From Pontibacter sp. G13 (GTDB lineage: Bacteria; Bacteroidota; Bacteroidia; J057), in assembly GCF_031851795.1 (NCBI RefSeq), contig NZ_CP134696.1, forward strand, positions 3,864,501-3,928,500: a stretch of DNA of 64,000 bases, written 5' to 3'. The position numbers and the translations under genes are program-made. Shown piece by piece: positions 26,174 through 35,268 of the stretch. Below the pieces are notes generated by a model. The model saw only the letters and a program-made list of their open reading frames with translations, did not search any database and had not been told where the DNA came from. Each line of letters begins with the position of its first letter. Within the stretch, counting starts at the first letter, position 1.

Positions 26174-27991
26174 ATGATACGAACCAATCGATTTCTCCTA
26201 ATCATCTGTGCGCTTATGTCCTCTCTGGCCATGCAAGCGGCCGATTATGACTATCAATTGTCATGGTCCGCACCGAATACACATACCTATGAAATAGAAG
26301 CTACCGTAGCTTCGGAGACTGATACCCACACAGATTTCAAGATTCCCGCTTGGCGTCCGGGTCGGTATTTTTTGCAAAATTATAGTGCAGCGATATCCAA
26401 GTTTGAGGCGGTGAATGCAAGTGGAAACCCACTTGAAGTTCAAAAAATTGATAAGGATACGTGGAGGGTGTTTCATCCGGGCGCTGGTCGAGTCACTGCC
26501 AAATATGCAATCTACGCCAACAATATTGATGCAGGTTCGAGTCTGCTGGCACCCGGTCAAGCCTATTTCAATCCTGTGAACCTGTTTGTCTATGTCCCCG
26601 GAAGATATGATGGCTCAGTGACGCTCAAGGTACCCAGTATGCCAGAGGATTGGAAGGTCGCCTCTGCCATGTCGTTCGATGCCACTTCGAAGACATTTAG
26701 TGCAGCTACCTATCACGAATTTGTAGATTCTCCGACTGTGCTCGCCAAAGAGATCCGGCAACTGAAATTTGAGCTAGAGGACGTGGACTTTTACCTGCAT
26801 TTCCACGGCGACTATCAGGGAGATGAAGAGACAGATAAGGCCATCGTGGATGCTGTAACCAAGATCTGTCTGGAGCAAAAAGCCATCTTTGGGTCCTTTC
26901 CGTTCGAAGAATATCACTTCATCTATCGTCTGCTTCCCTACCAGATTCGACATGCAGTTGAGCATAGCAATTCCGCAAGTTTTGCCCTTCCTGCGAATGT
27001 GTCTCAATCTCCAGAACGCATCGTGAATCAGGTTTCCGGAATTACTGCTCATGAATTTTGGCATGTCTGGAATGTCAAAAGGATTCGTCCTGCGGCTTTG
27101 TGGCCTTATGATTACAGCCAGGAGCAGTACACTACGCTGCATTGGTTTACAGAAGGGGTGACAGATTATTACACGCAGTTGACGCTTGTGAGGGCTGGGA
27201 TTAAATCTGAAGAAGGCTTCTTAAATCAAGTTGGACGGACGATCCAAAGTCTGGAAAATAGCTATGCTGCTACCGTCGTTTCTCCTAGTCAGTCGAGTTT
27301 TGACAGCTGGCTAGATGTTTCTCCCTACAAGCATCCAGACCTTCAGATATCCTACTACACCTTGGGAAGTCGAGCGGGTTTTATGTTGGACTGCGCCATT
27401 CGAACAGAAACTAAAGGGAAAGTCACTTTGGATGATGTGTTTCAGGATCTCTACAAAAGCTATTTTCAACAGAATCAAGGAGTACCTGAGGATGGTATTC
27501 TGAAGTCTGTGGAAAAACTCACCGGAAAATCTTGGGAGTCTTATTTTGCGGCGCATATCGACGGAGTGGAGGCTTATCCTTATGAAAAATTCCTCAAATC
27601 TCTGGGGTTGGTCTGGGAGGAGCAACCATCCGATGGGACAAGCTTGAGGGATTTGGGAATCACCAGCATTGATGAGTTGGATCAAGGAATCCTTATTCGA
27701 AAACTACATCCCGGGGGAGATGCCTATTTGGCAGGATTGTCTACCGATGAACTGATCATTCAGATTGACGGGAAATCCGCCAGTACCCTAGACATCGATG
27801 AGTGGTTGTCGACCTTGAAGCTGGGAGATGAAATTGTCCTTCAGGTATTTTCTGTAGATGGCCAACGTGAAGTGAGCATGACTTACGAGGGACATCAAGC
27901 TCCCCAAAAGTACCAGCTCAAGCGAGTGAAAAATCCCAAGAAATCTCAAGAGGAAGCATTTCAGGATTTGATTCGCTCAAATGTACAGTAA
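26174..27991 (+). CDS. M61 family peptidase with PDZ domain
   Basis: The 605-residue protein has a signal peptide (to about residue 22, MQAAD). An N-terminal beta domain (23-190) with IPAWRPGRYFLQNYS is typical of M61 glycyl aminopeptidases. The zinc site is His293-Glu294 and His297 in TAHEFWHVWNVKRIRP, with Glu327 in WFTEGVTDYYT as third ligand. The substrate-side block AVEHSNS is near residue 261; in relatives this is usually GGLEH. A PDZ domain lies near 510-575 (GILIRKLHPGGDAYLAGLSTDELIIQIDG). It is probably periplasmic, cleaving peptides with N-terminal Gly or Ala, by family. A terminator follows the stop codon. Confidence 0.93.
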   Translation: MIRTNRFLLIICALMSSLAMQAADYDYQLSWSAPNTHTYEIEATVASETDTHTDFKIPAWRPGRYFLQNYSAAISKFEAVNASGNPLEVQKIDKDTWRVFHPGAGRVTAKYAIYANNIDAGSSLLAPGQAYFNPVNLFVYVPGRYDGSVTLKVPSMPEDWKVASAMSFDATSKTFSAATYHEFVDSPTVLAKEIRQLKFELEDVDFYLHFHGDYQGDEETDKAIVDAVTKICLEQKAIFGSFPFEEYHFIYRLLPYQIRHAVEHSNSASFALPANVSQSPERIVNQVSGITAHEFWHVWNVKRIRPAALWPYDYSQEQYTTLHWFTEGVTDYYTQLTLVRAGIKSEEGFLNQVGRTIQSLENSYAATVVSPSQSSFDSWLDVSPYKHPDLQISYYTLGSRAGFMLDCAIRTETKGKVTLDDVFQDLYKSYFQQNQGVPEDGILKSVEKLTGKSWESYFAAHIDGVEAYPYEKFLKSLGLVWEEQPSDGTSLRDLGITSIDELDQGILIRKLHPGGDAYLAGLSTDELIIQIDGKSASTLDIDEWLSTLKLGDEIVLQVFSVDGQREVSMTYEGHQAPQKYQLKRVKNPKKSQEEAFQDLIRSNVQ

Positions 27992-28029
27992 CGGAAAATT
28001 GACCTCCAACTAGGGGGGATCACAAAAAA

Positions 28030-28062
28030 GCGGGAAAGACGTGTTGGTCTTTCCCGCTTTTA
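28030..28062. terminator. Bidirectional terminator after the M61 gene
   Basis: A perfect 11-bp stem (28030-28040 with 28047-28057, loop GTGTTG) with TTTTATT after it and AAAAAA before it. It separates the convergent M61 and FG-GAP genes. Confidence 0.88.
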
Positions 28063-28078
28063 TTCGTCTGAAAGGCTA

Positions 28079-30367
28079 TTAATTGCCTATCAGCAATTTC
28101 GTTAACCCTCGTCTATGGGGTTCCAAGATTTCTACGATATACATGCCAGCGTTCAGATGCTCCAAAGAGAGAATCACCTGCTGTGCCTGGCTTCGCACCT
28201 CAAATACTTGCTGCCCTACCGTGTTCCAAACTCTGATGGTTCGGCTAGCAGGCTCGTTGAATTCCAGATTGGCAATTCCTTCGGTTGGATTTGGGTACAG
28301 GTTGAAGAATGATTTTTCTTCCAAAGGAGGAAGGTGGGTGCTCGTAGAGTCTGTCGTATCGACCACCACAGCGGGGACAAATTGATGAAGCAATAGACCA
28401 CCACGTTCTGTGCCTACGATGAGGACAGGCTTTCCGGTGGAATCGATCGTAGCGGATGCCGGAGCAGATAAAGACCCAAAATCTCCCATATCGTATGCCA
28501 CCTCCAGAGAATCATTTAATCCCGCTACAGCCTGAAGGAAGACATAAACTTTACCATCTTCCGCACCCACCAGAAGATCTACCGAGGTATCATTGTCAAA
28601 ATCTAGGAAACGAGGTTTTGCGTAGCCGGATACTGGGCTCAGGTAGTCATTGTAGACTCTTACATCTCCAAACTTCTCCGTAACGAATTGGAAGGAAGGT
28701 GAATTCTGAGTGCCGATATTCTCATAGAAATAGATGGTTCCCCCTCTTTGTCCAATGAAAAGATCCAGGTCATCATCACCGTCAATGTCATACAGTTCGG
28801 GTGCACTCGCGACAGTGACATCTATTTCAATTCCAATATCATCGAGGAGCTTCGGATTGGAAGCTGCGACAAAATTGGCAGGCTGGTTCGGATTGGCTGT
28901 ATTGATGAAATGATAAATGGTACCCGCAGTGTTGCCCACCAAGAGGTCATCATCATTGTCTCCATCCAAGTCACCGAAAGCTAATGTCACATCAGAAAGC
29001 GGAGGGCTGAAGCTTTGAATGTTGAGATAATTGTCATCAATGAGTTTGAAGATCGGCTTGTCCAAGGTGCCAATATTCTCGAAAAGCATGATTGTATAGT
29101 AGTACTGGACGGTATCTTGGAATTTCTCCGTGGCAATCCGGCTACCGATGACGAGATCCATCAGGCCGTCTTGGTTATGGTCAAAAAATGCTGGAGCAGA
29201 TGCTACGCCCGCATCAATTTGTTCATTCGCCAGAAATCCTCGATTGTCAAAGGTGAATTGTACATCGTTGTCGAAACCCAAATTTTGATAGAGTACAATG
29301 TTATTCACTGTCTCTCCACCTTGACTGGTATTGGGGCCGATGACTAGATCCCGTACTTGGTCATTGTTCACGTCCACATAAAAGAAAGCTGGGAATACTT
29401 CCACATCGATCATCGAATCAAGCTGCGGATAATCTGCTTCCACACTGTCCATTTCTGCATCAGTCATCGTCCCTGCATTGTAGGAGACGACAGCGGTTGA
29501 GTAGGAGATATCTCCAATCATCACGTCTACCAGGCTATCGGCATTGAAGTCTTCTACCAGGAGTGTAGACCCAACATGTCGGTTGGCAGGATCGATCGGA
29601 TCTCTTCCGCCACCAGTTCTAGGACAGGCAATCGTATCCTTGGTCACGATGGTGTTTCCTGAGCCGCTTTCCAAAAATCCTCCCCAGCATCCAGACTCCC
29701 GCTCGTAGATCAGGGTATCGCAACGTCCCAGGGTTTCCATGGCCACATTTCGGTGGAGAAGGAAAAAGTTGAACCCAGAGGTACTGGCCACGACATCTAT
29801 ATCGCCATCATTATCGACATCCACGATGGCCGGAATGTCAGTCCTTTCTTGATACAAATATTGAGGAGAGTTGGTGTAAGACAAAATCGGGTCCATGACC
29901 AGTTCAAAGCCAACACTATCTCCATAGATGACCTGTTTGTACAATTTGAAATTCTGACCTACTCCTCGCCCGCACCAGATGTCTGGCAATCCATCACAGT
30001 TGTAATCTTTCAGCAAAGCCCATTGGATACAGTCGCAACTGTCAAAATTGGCGGCATACTCCGGTGCGTACTCGTAGTCAATTTGGCCTACTCCTCCAGT
30101 ATGGAGAAATACCGTGAAGCTAGAGCCATCTTGATTAAAGGCAACCAGATCCTGTACCCCGTCCAAGTTCATGTCAATGTTGGAAAACTGGGTCACATTG
30201 AATCCGCCCGCCCAAGGATAACGCAAAGGTTGGCCTTGGGCATTTTGCACTTCGATGGCATTACTCAATTGATATTGCTGACCCAAGAGCGATGTCGGAA
30301 GGAGGACGATTGCCAGCAACCAAGCCAAAATTTGGCTTTGGGGTAAGAGGGTAAAATAGAATCTCAT
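28079..30367 (-). CDS. FG-GAP repeat surface protein with T9SS sorting domain
   Basis: The 762-residue protein has a signal peptide (LLPTSLLGQ, to about 29). I count nine or more FG-GAP/VCBS repeats, each with a calcium-binding loop of the form DxDxDGxxD: DMNLDGVQDL, DYNCDGLPDI, DVDNDGDIDV, DFNADSLVDV, DVNNDQVRDL, DHNQDGLMDL, DLDGDNDDDL, DIDGDDDLDL and DFDNDTSVDL. They would fold into an integrin-like beta-propeller. A Por secretion sorting domain ends the protein (FFNLYPNPTEGIANLEF, GMYIVEILEPHRRGLTKLLIGN). It is a surface protein of unknown ligand. A TAnnTTTG element lies 69 bases upstream of the start. Confidence 0.92.
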   Translation of the reverse strand: MRFYFTLLPQSQILAWLLAIVLLPTSLLGQQYQLSNAIEVQNAQGQPLRYPWAGGFNVTQFSNIDMNLDGVQDLVAFNQDGSSFTVFLHTGGVGQIDYEYAPEYAANFDSCDCIQWALLKDYNCDGLPDIWCGRGVGQNFKLYKQVIYGDSVGFELVMDPILSYTNSPQYLYQERTDIPAIVDVDNDGDIDVVASTSGFNFFLLHRNVAMETLGRCDTLIYERESGCWGGFLESGSGNTIVTKDTIACPRTGGGRDPIDPANRHVGSTLLVEDFNADSLVDVMIGDISYSTAVVSYNAGTMTDAEMDSVEADYPQLDSMIDVEVFPAFFYVDVNNDQVRDLVIGPNTSQGGETVNNIVLYQNLGFDNDVQFTFDNRGFLANEQIDAGVASAPAFFDHNQDGLMDLVIGSRIATEKFQDTVQYYYTIMLFENIGTLDKPIFKLIDDNYLNIQSFSPPLSDVTLAFGDLDGDNDDDLLVGNTAGTIYHFINTANPNQPANFVAASNPKLLDDIGIEIDVTVASAPELYDIDGDDDLDLFIGQRGGTIYFYENIGTQNSPSFQFVTEKFGDVRVYNDYLSPVSGYAKPRFLDFDNDTSVDLLVGAEDGKVYVFLQAVAGLNDSLEVAYDMGDFGSLSAPASATIDSTGKPVLIVGTERGGLLLHQFVPAVVVDTTDSTSTHLPPLEEKSFFNLYPNPTEGIANLEFNEPASRTIRVWNTVGQQVFEVRSQAQQVILSLEHLNAGMYIVEILEPHRRGLTKLLIGN

Positions 30368-30435
30368 GTTGATCAGATCTCAGGATACAGAAAAAGGAAA
30401 TGGGCTGAAGGTGTGGAATGGGCTTTCGCCCTAAA

Positions 30436-30443
30436 CAAATATA
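30436..30443 (-). promoter_or_regulatory. Candidate -7 element of the FG-GAP gene
   Basis: The minus strand reads TATATTTG, an exact TAnnTTTG match, 68 bases before the start at 30367. No TTTG at the -33 distance. Confidence 0.4.
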
Positions 30444-30606
30444 ACTGATTTCCTTATCTGTGTACAGGTAGAAAAGGAGTCATATTCCAAATACCCTAAA
30501 AATTAAGTTTTCGAACTATCGGCTTATCATGTTAGCCTTTTGTCCAAAATCTCTTCAATTGTTGCACTGCTGGGGTTTTGATGCCAATCAGGTGTGGTTT
30601 TTGTCG

Positions 30607-30614
30607 TAGTTTTG
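30607..30614 (+). promoter_or_regulatory. Candidate -7 element of murF
   Basis: TAGTTTTG, an exact TAnnTTTG match, 39 bases before the chosen murF start. This location supports the start at 30654, since the longer reading frame would begin upstream of the element. Confidence 0.45.
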
Positions 30615-30653
30615 AGCGCATCAATTTTCGATAATCTCTCAAAATTGACCCTT

Positions 30654-31976
30654 ATGTATTCCACCTCCGATCTTCTTGCCTTGTTTCACGAACACCCTGC
30701 TGTTTCTACAGATACTCGCAAGATTCAAGCTGGCGATCTCTACGTTGCACTCAAGGGCGCTCGATTTGATGGGAATCAATATGCACAGAATGCACTTGAA
30801 ACAGGGGCATCCTTTGCGATTGTAGATGATGCCTCGGTGATTCCAGAAAATGATGATCGGTATATCCTTGTGGAGAATGGGCTGAAAGCACTCCAAGATT
30901 TGGCCACTGCCTACAGAAGAGAGTTTGATATCCCAATCATTGGGATCACTGGCAGCAATGGGAAAACCACCACCAAGGAGTTGATGCACGCAGTATTGGC
31001 TACCGAGAAAAAGGCCTATGCGACTGCTGGCAATTTCAACAATCATATTGGGGTTCCATTGACATTGCTCGGGATGCCTCGTGATACTGAAATCGCCATT
31101 ATAGAAATGGGGGCCAATCAACCTCGAGACATTGCAGAGCTTTCTACAATCGCTGAGCCTACCCACGGGGTGATTACCAACATCGGCCATTCGCACCTTG
31201 AAAGATTGGGAAGCATTGACGGCGTACAAAAGGTGAAAGGGGAATTGCCTGATTTTATCCGTGCGCATGATGGGCTCTTTTTCCAAAACGCCGCAGATGA
31301 AAGAGTCGTGGCAACTTCTCAGGGGATTAAGCAATTGGTCTCTTTCGGAACTCAGGATTCAGATTATTGGGCTGAGATAGAGAAACATGAACTCACGGGA
31401 ATGACCCTGAATATCCATGCCCAATCAGGAGAAGCCTTCCGTGTGGAATCGCAAATGAGTGGAAGCTATAATGCGCACAATATGTTGGCGGCGGCAGTGA
31501 TTGGCTTGACGATGGGAATTTCTGTGAAAGGGGTCCAAGGAGGGATTGCAGGATACGTTCCTACTAACAATCGTTCGCAAATTATTCGAAAAGGCGAGCA
31601 CGTGATTTGGATGGATGCCTATAATGCGAATCCCTCTTCTATGAAGGCTGCGATCCGGCATCTGTTCGATGTACAGCCAGAAGGGGTCGCCCTTGTTTTG
31701 GGGGACATGTTCGAGCTAGGGGAAGAATCCAAAGAGTTGCATGCCGATTTGGGTAAGTTCATCTCAGCATTTACCCCAGTGATGACAGTTGGAGTGGGAT
31801 CCGAAATGCATGCCATGATCGATCAATTGTCTTCCCCCAAACGACATTATCTTGATATCACGGAAGCAGCTCCCACCATCTGGCAGGATCTGGCATCTGC
31901 GAAGGTCATTTTGATCAAAGGCTCGAGAGGAATGGCCCTAGAGAAGGTGATGGAATTACATCCCCTCAACTCCTGA
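30654..31976 (+). CDS. murF: UDP-N-acetylmuramoyl-tripeptide--D-alanyl-D-alanine ligase MurF
   Basis: MurF adds D-Ala-D-Ala to the UDP-MurNAc-tripeptide, the last cytoplasmic step of the peptidoglycan precursor. The ATG at 30654 (MYSTSDLLALFHEHPAVSTDTRKI) gives 440 residues; the frame is open to 30594 but those codons lie upstream of the promoter element. The three domains are visible: the N-terminal UDP-binding part, the central ATPase with the P-loop GITGSNGKTTTKE and the GNFNNHIGVPLTLL and IIEMGANQPRDI blocks, and the C-terminal ligase part with DAYNANPSSMKAAI and IKGSRGMALEKV. The family assignment is secure. Its 3' end overlaps gldH on the other strand by 21 bp. Confidence 0.96.
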   Translation: MYSTSDLLALFHEHPAVSTDTRKIQAGDLYVALKGARFDGNQYAQNALETGASFAIVDDASVIPENDDRYILVENGLKALQDLATAYRREFDIPIIGITGSNGKTTTKELMHAVLATEKKAYATAGNFNNHIGVPLTLLGMPRDTEIAIIEMGANQPRDIAELSTIAEPTHGVITNIGHSHLERLGSIDGVQKVKGELPDFIRAHDGLFFQNAADERVVATSQGIKQLVSFGTQDSDYWAEIEKHELTGMTLNIHAQSGEAFRVESQMSGSYNAHNMLAAAVIGLTMGISVKGVQGGIAGYVPTNNRSQIIRKGEHVIWMDAYNANPSSMKAAIRHLFDVQPEGVALVLGDMFELGEESKELHADLGKFISAFTPVMTVGVGSEMHAMIDQLSSPKRHYLDITEAAPTIWQDLASAKVILIKGSRGMALEKVMELHPLNS

Positions 31977-32405
31977 AGCAATTTCCACTCCTACAGAACG
32001 AATATGGCATAGCGATTCAGTCCGCATGTACTGGGTCACGAATCCCTTTGCGCCGGTTTTGCTACTGTTTGGAAGGTTGGTTGGGATCTCGACAGTTGCT
32101 TGATTGCCACTTAGAGGCAGCAGCCAATCTCCCGTTGGAGAAATGAGGGTATCCCCGATGACCACCGTTTCCATTCCCGAATCACCCTTTACCCCTGCCA
32201 AGAGATAGATGTTCTGATAGCCATAATCAGCCTCAATTTGCATCGAGACGCTTAGTTGTGTGGTTGGGGATTCCGGTAGCTCAAACCAGAGTGTGTCGGA
32301 TTGTTGCCAACAAGCACCATCAAATTCCTGATAGGCCTGATAATTGGAAGGCTGGCAAGCAGCTAGGATCATAGCCAAGCTGCTTGCCAGAATCAAATTT
32401 CTCAT
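31956..32405 (-). CDS. gldH: Gliding motility lipoprotein GldH
   Basis: The 149-residue protein has a lipoprotein signal, MRNLILASSLAMILAAC, with Cys17 as the lipidation site. The mature part matches GldH: YQEFDGACWQQSDTLWFELP near the start and a conserved beta-rich core. GldH is found in gliding and in many non-gliding Bacteroidota, and in Flavobacterium johnsoniae it is needed for gliding and affects the type IX machinery. Its start codon overlaps the ricT stop codon (ATGA), so translation is likely coupled. The order ricT-gldH is common in this phylum. Confidence 0.88.
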   Translation of the reverse strand: MRNLILASSLAMILAACQPSNYQAYQEFDGACWQQSDTLWFELPESPTTQLSVSMQIEADYGYQNIYLLAGVKGDSGMETVVIGDTLISPTGDWLLPLSGNQATVEIPTNLPNSSKTGAKGFVTQYMRTESLCHIRSVGVEIASGVEGM

Positions 32406-33901
32406 GTATCGCTCGAATCTTTGGGCGGTTTTGGTTTGGGCTTTCTTCTCCGGTTTTGCGGATTGTTAGATGGCCCTTTTTTGGCGCCTCCGTTTTGAGG
32501 ATTTGGCGTGCGTTTTTGTTTAGCCTGAGGATTGCCCGATTTTGGGTTCCCTCCCTTTTGCTCCTGTTGAGCAGGCTTGTTGGTTCTGCGGCGATTATTG
32601 GATTTAGCTTGGGCATTGCCTTGTGGGGCGCGCTTTTGCCGGTTGCCATTTCCTGCCTTTGGTTCAGTCTTTTGCTGATTACCTGGGGCTTGCTGTTTAT
32701 TGCCGCTGGCACTTGGTCTTTGACGTCGACTGCCCTGCTGGCGGTTGTTTTTGCGATTGCCGCCTCTTCGGTTCTGGCTATTACCTCCCCGACCTTTTTT
32801 CTTCTGCTCAGGAGCGGGTACATTTTTACCCACTACATCGACAAAATCGAAGTGATCTTTTTCAAAGTCTGGGGAATCGCCAAGCTCACCTGGTGCAGGT
32901 TCCTTGGCTACTAGTGCCTCACCTTTCTTTCCAGCATCATTCAGAGAGATGTACACCTTGACCTCTTCGGTGGTCAAAGGATACCAAGTGGTTTCAGATG
33001 GATAGCTGAACCACATTTTCCCTTTGAAGATATCTGTCTTCTGGAGAAATGCTCTGCCCTTTTCGGTGTCGATAGAGTCAGCCTTTGGAAATCCTTCCAA
33101 GGCATCCATGTAGACATCGAGTTCGAAGTTTAGGCAGCACTTCAGGCGACCACACAACCCTGAAATCTTCATGGGGTTGAGGGACAGATTTTGGTATCGA
33201 GCGGCTGAGGTGGAAACGGTTTTGAATTCTGTCAACCAAGTAGAACAGCAAAGTTCACGGCCACAAGACCCGATTCCCCCTACCAATCCTGCTTCATGGC
33301 GCAGGCCAATCTGCTTCATTTCCACACGGATACGAAATTCCCGAGCAAGTACTTTAATGAGTTCTCGGAAATCGACTCGATGGTCGGCGATGTAATAGAA
33401 AATGGCCTTGGCGTTGTCACCTTGAAATTCCACATCGCTGAGCTTCATATCGAGATTCAGCTCATTGATGATTTCGCGGGTGCGTACCATGGTTTCGTGC
33501 TCTCGTTTCCGGACGGACTCGAGCAGTTCCAGATCGTTTTCGTTGGCTTTTCGATAGATTCGGGGAATATCCTTGAGCGGTTTGAGTCCCCCTTTCTTCT
33601 TCATTTGGAATTGGGCCATGACCCCTCCAAGAGAAAGCACGCCTACATCATAGCCACGATCGCTTTCTACCACAACAGGGTCTCCAATGAATAGGCGTAG
33701 CCCATTGACATTGCGATAGAAGCCCTTGCGGGTATTTTTGAATCGAACTTCGTAAATATTGTCAACCTCCGTCTGATCTGGAGGGAGCATGTTATTGAGC
33801 CAGTCGTAGGTGTTGAGCTTGTTGCATCCGCCGGTGGCGCATCCGCCATTTTGGCCGCATCCAGCTCCACAGCTACCGCTTGCGCAAGATCCACATCCCA
33901 T
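32402..33901 (-). CDS. ricT: PSP1-domain protein RicT with basic low-complexity tail
   Basis: The 499-residue protein begins with a cysteine cluster: Cys3, 6, 11, 15, 21 and 26 among glycines. The PSP1/RicT domain follows (about 45-300), with EVRFKNTRKGFYRN, FYYIADHRVDFRELIKVLA, GLVGGIGSCGRELCCSTW and GLCGRLKCCLNFE. The last 135 residues are an Arg/Lys/Gln/Asn-rich disordered tail, probably an RNA-binding or phase-separating region by composition. In Bacillus subtilis, RicT forms an Fe-S-carrying complex that promotes RNase Y maturation of transcripts; here partners RicA and RicF are not seen. The N-terminal cluster occurs in Bacteroidota homologues as I recall. It is the upstream partner of gldH. 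Confidence 0.92.
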   Translation of the reverse strand: MGCGSCASGSCGAGCGQNGGCATGGCNKLNTYDWLNNMLPPDQTEVDNIYEVRFKNTRKGFYRNVNGLRLFIGDPVVVESDRGYDVGVLSLGGVMAQFQMKKKGGLKPLKDIPRIYRKANENDLELLESVRKREHETMVRTREIINELNLDMKLSDVEFQGDNAKAIFYYIADHRVDFRELIKVLAREFRIRVEMKQIGLRHEAGLVGGIGSCGRELCCSTWLTEFKTVSTSAARYQNLSLNPMKISGLCGRLKCCLNFELDVYMDALEGFPKADSIDTEKGRAFLQKTDIFKGKMWFSYPSETTWYPLTTEEVKVYISLNDAGKKGEALVAKEPAPGELGDSPDFEKDHFDFVDVVGKNVPAPEQKKKGRGGNSQNRRGGNRKNNRQQGSRRQRPSASGNKQQAPGNQQKTEPKAGNGNRQKRAPQGNAQAKSNNRRRTNKPAQQEQKGGNPKSGNPQAKQKRTPNPQNGGAKKGPSNNPQNRRRKPKPKPPKDSSDT

Positions 33902-34189
33902 GTTGATTCCTGCTTTTATGTTAACTAAATGGAAAAAGATGGATGGAGGGCCATACTTTCCGAGCGTGATCAGGGAAAGTGGGGCGAATTACAGGTAGGT
34001 TTAGTCAATCGATCTGACCGATTGTGATTATCCAGTAATTGTATATAAATGCAAAGAGATGTATCTATAGAATCGTAGCCTATGCCACAGAATCCATCTT
34101 CACATACCTAACTCCATCTAGATTCCTTCTACTATAAAATTAAGGAAATATTTTCAATTCCAGCAGGGGAAAAATGTGGACCTATTTGG

Positions 34190-35215
34190 CTATTTCATGG
34201 GGGATTCTTGCAGATTCTTAGCCTTGCGTTTTTCGATTCGGACTCGTTCCTGCAAAAATCGAAGGTAACGCTTACTGGCAAAATCCTGTTGGTGACTGGA
34301 TAGCAGCGCTTCGGCCTGAAGGAGATTGCCAATAGACAAGCACTCCAAAATAGTTCTAGTCATGAACACATCCTTGGCTGAACCCTCCAATTGCTGGTCA
34401 GCAAGCTGCATCATTTGGGCTTGTTTACTTCCACTCAAAACAGAATCTCCCTTCAGAATTTTATCCTGAAAGCATGCCTTGAGATACATGTAGTAATAGT
34501 AAGAAAACAACGCACGATGGTTATAGAGGGCAAGTTGCTGAGTTTGTTTGTCCGTTTGTGTGCTATCGGGACCTCGATTGAGTTTGAGATAGGCGATTTG
34601 GTAGAGAATTTCACTTTTCTCCAGATCTACAAACCATTGGGGGAGAGATTCAAATATTTCTTGTTTGGCCAAAAAAGCCAATTCCTGGGCAGCCAATGAA
34701 TCGAGTTTGGCTGAATATGCCAATGACGACGAGCCCCGCAAGGTGGTGTAATTTCTTCGCAAGTCGGATTCCCCAAATTCTTCTAATCGCTCACGGTAAT
34801 ACCGGCACTCCTGCTCTGTCCCGCCCAAGAATCCGACAGAATCCAAAACCCCTTCCTTCAGATCAGCAAATACATGTAGGGAAGTATCCCCAGGGCGAAG
34901 AAAAATTTCGATCAGTTCATCATTCAAATACAGCAGCGCAGGTCGTGGAGAGTTGATCCGAAAAACGAGTTCTGCTGTGCTGTCAGTCACTACACGTGCC
35001 TTCGTAAAGATTCTCTGTTCTTGAAGAATACTGTTGTGTTGGCAAAAAACCGTATGAGGCCCCGCTTGTCCTGAAATATGCACATGGACGGCTGTGGTAT
35101 CATAGAAGCGATAGGCCGGACCGGGAGGCGTCCGATGAGACGAATAGTAATTCAGTCCGAACAGGTAGATCCCAAGCATGATGGTAAACAGCCAAGGGAG
35201 GACAGGGGCATTCAT
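34190..35215 (-). CDS. Membrane-anchored protein of unknown function
   Basis: The 341-residue protein has an N-terminal hydrophobic stretch (VLPWLFTIMLGIYLFGLNYY) and no cleavage motif, so it is probably anchored in the membrane with the rest outside. The next 100 residues look like the beta-rich DUF4369-like module that precedes thioredoxin domains in Bacteroidota (ELVFRINSPRPALLYLNDELIEIFLRPGDT), but no thioredoxin CxxC follows. The rest is helical (LYNHRALFSYYYYMYLKACF). I do not recognise the family as a whole. It sits between holB (53-bp gap) and ricT (288-bp gap), an unusual interruption of a neighbourhood that is often compact. Confidence 0.6.
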   Translation of the reverse strand: MNAPVLPWLFTIMLGIYLFGLNYYSSHRTPPGPAYRFYDTTAVHVHISGQAGPHTVFCQHNSILQEQRIFTKARVVTDSTAELVFRINSPRPALLYLNDELIEIFLRPGDTSLHVFADLKEGVLDSVGFLGGTEQECRYYRERLEEFGESDLRRNYTTLRGSSSLAYSAKLDSLAAQELAFLAKQEIFESLPQWFVDLEKSEILYQIAYLKLNRGPDSTQTDKQTQQLALYNHRALFSYYYYMYLKACFQDKILKGDSVLSGSKQAQMMQLADQQLEGSAKDVFMTRTILECLSIGNLLQAEALLSSHQQDFASKRYLRFLQERVRIEKRKAKNLQESPMK

Positions 35216-35268
35216 GTTGTCAGGTCAATGAATAAGGGAAAGCAGGAATAGAAATCGGCTGAAAGGCG

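Noticed and set aside
33902-34189. A gene or RNA in the AT-rich gap between ricT and the unknown membrane protein
   Set aside because: No plausible reading frame, no strong hairpin and no clear promoter element; I see nothing definite in this stretch.
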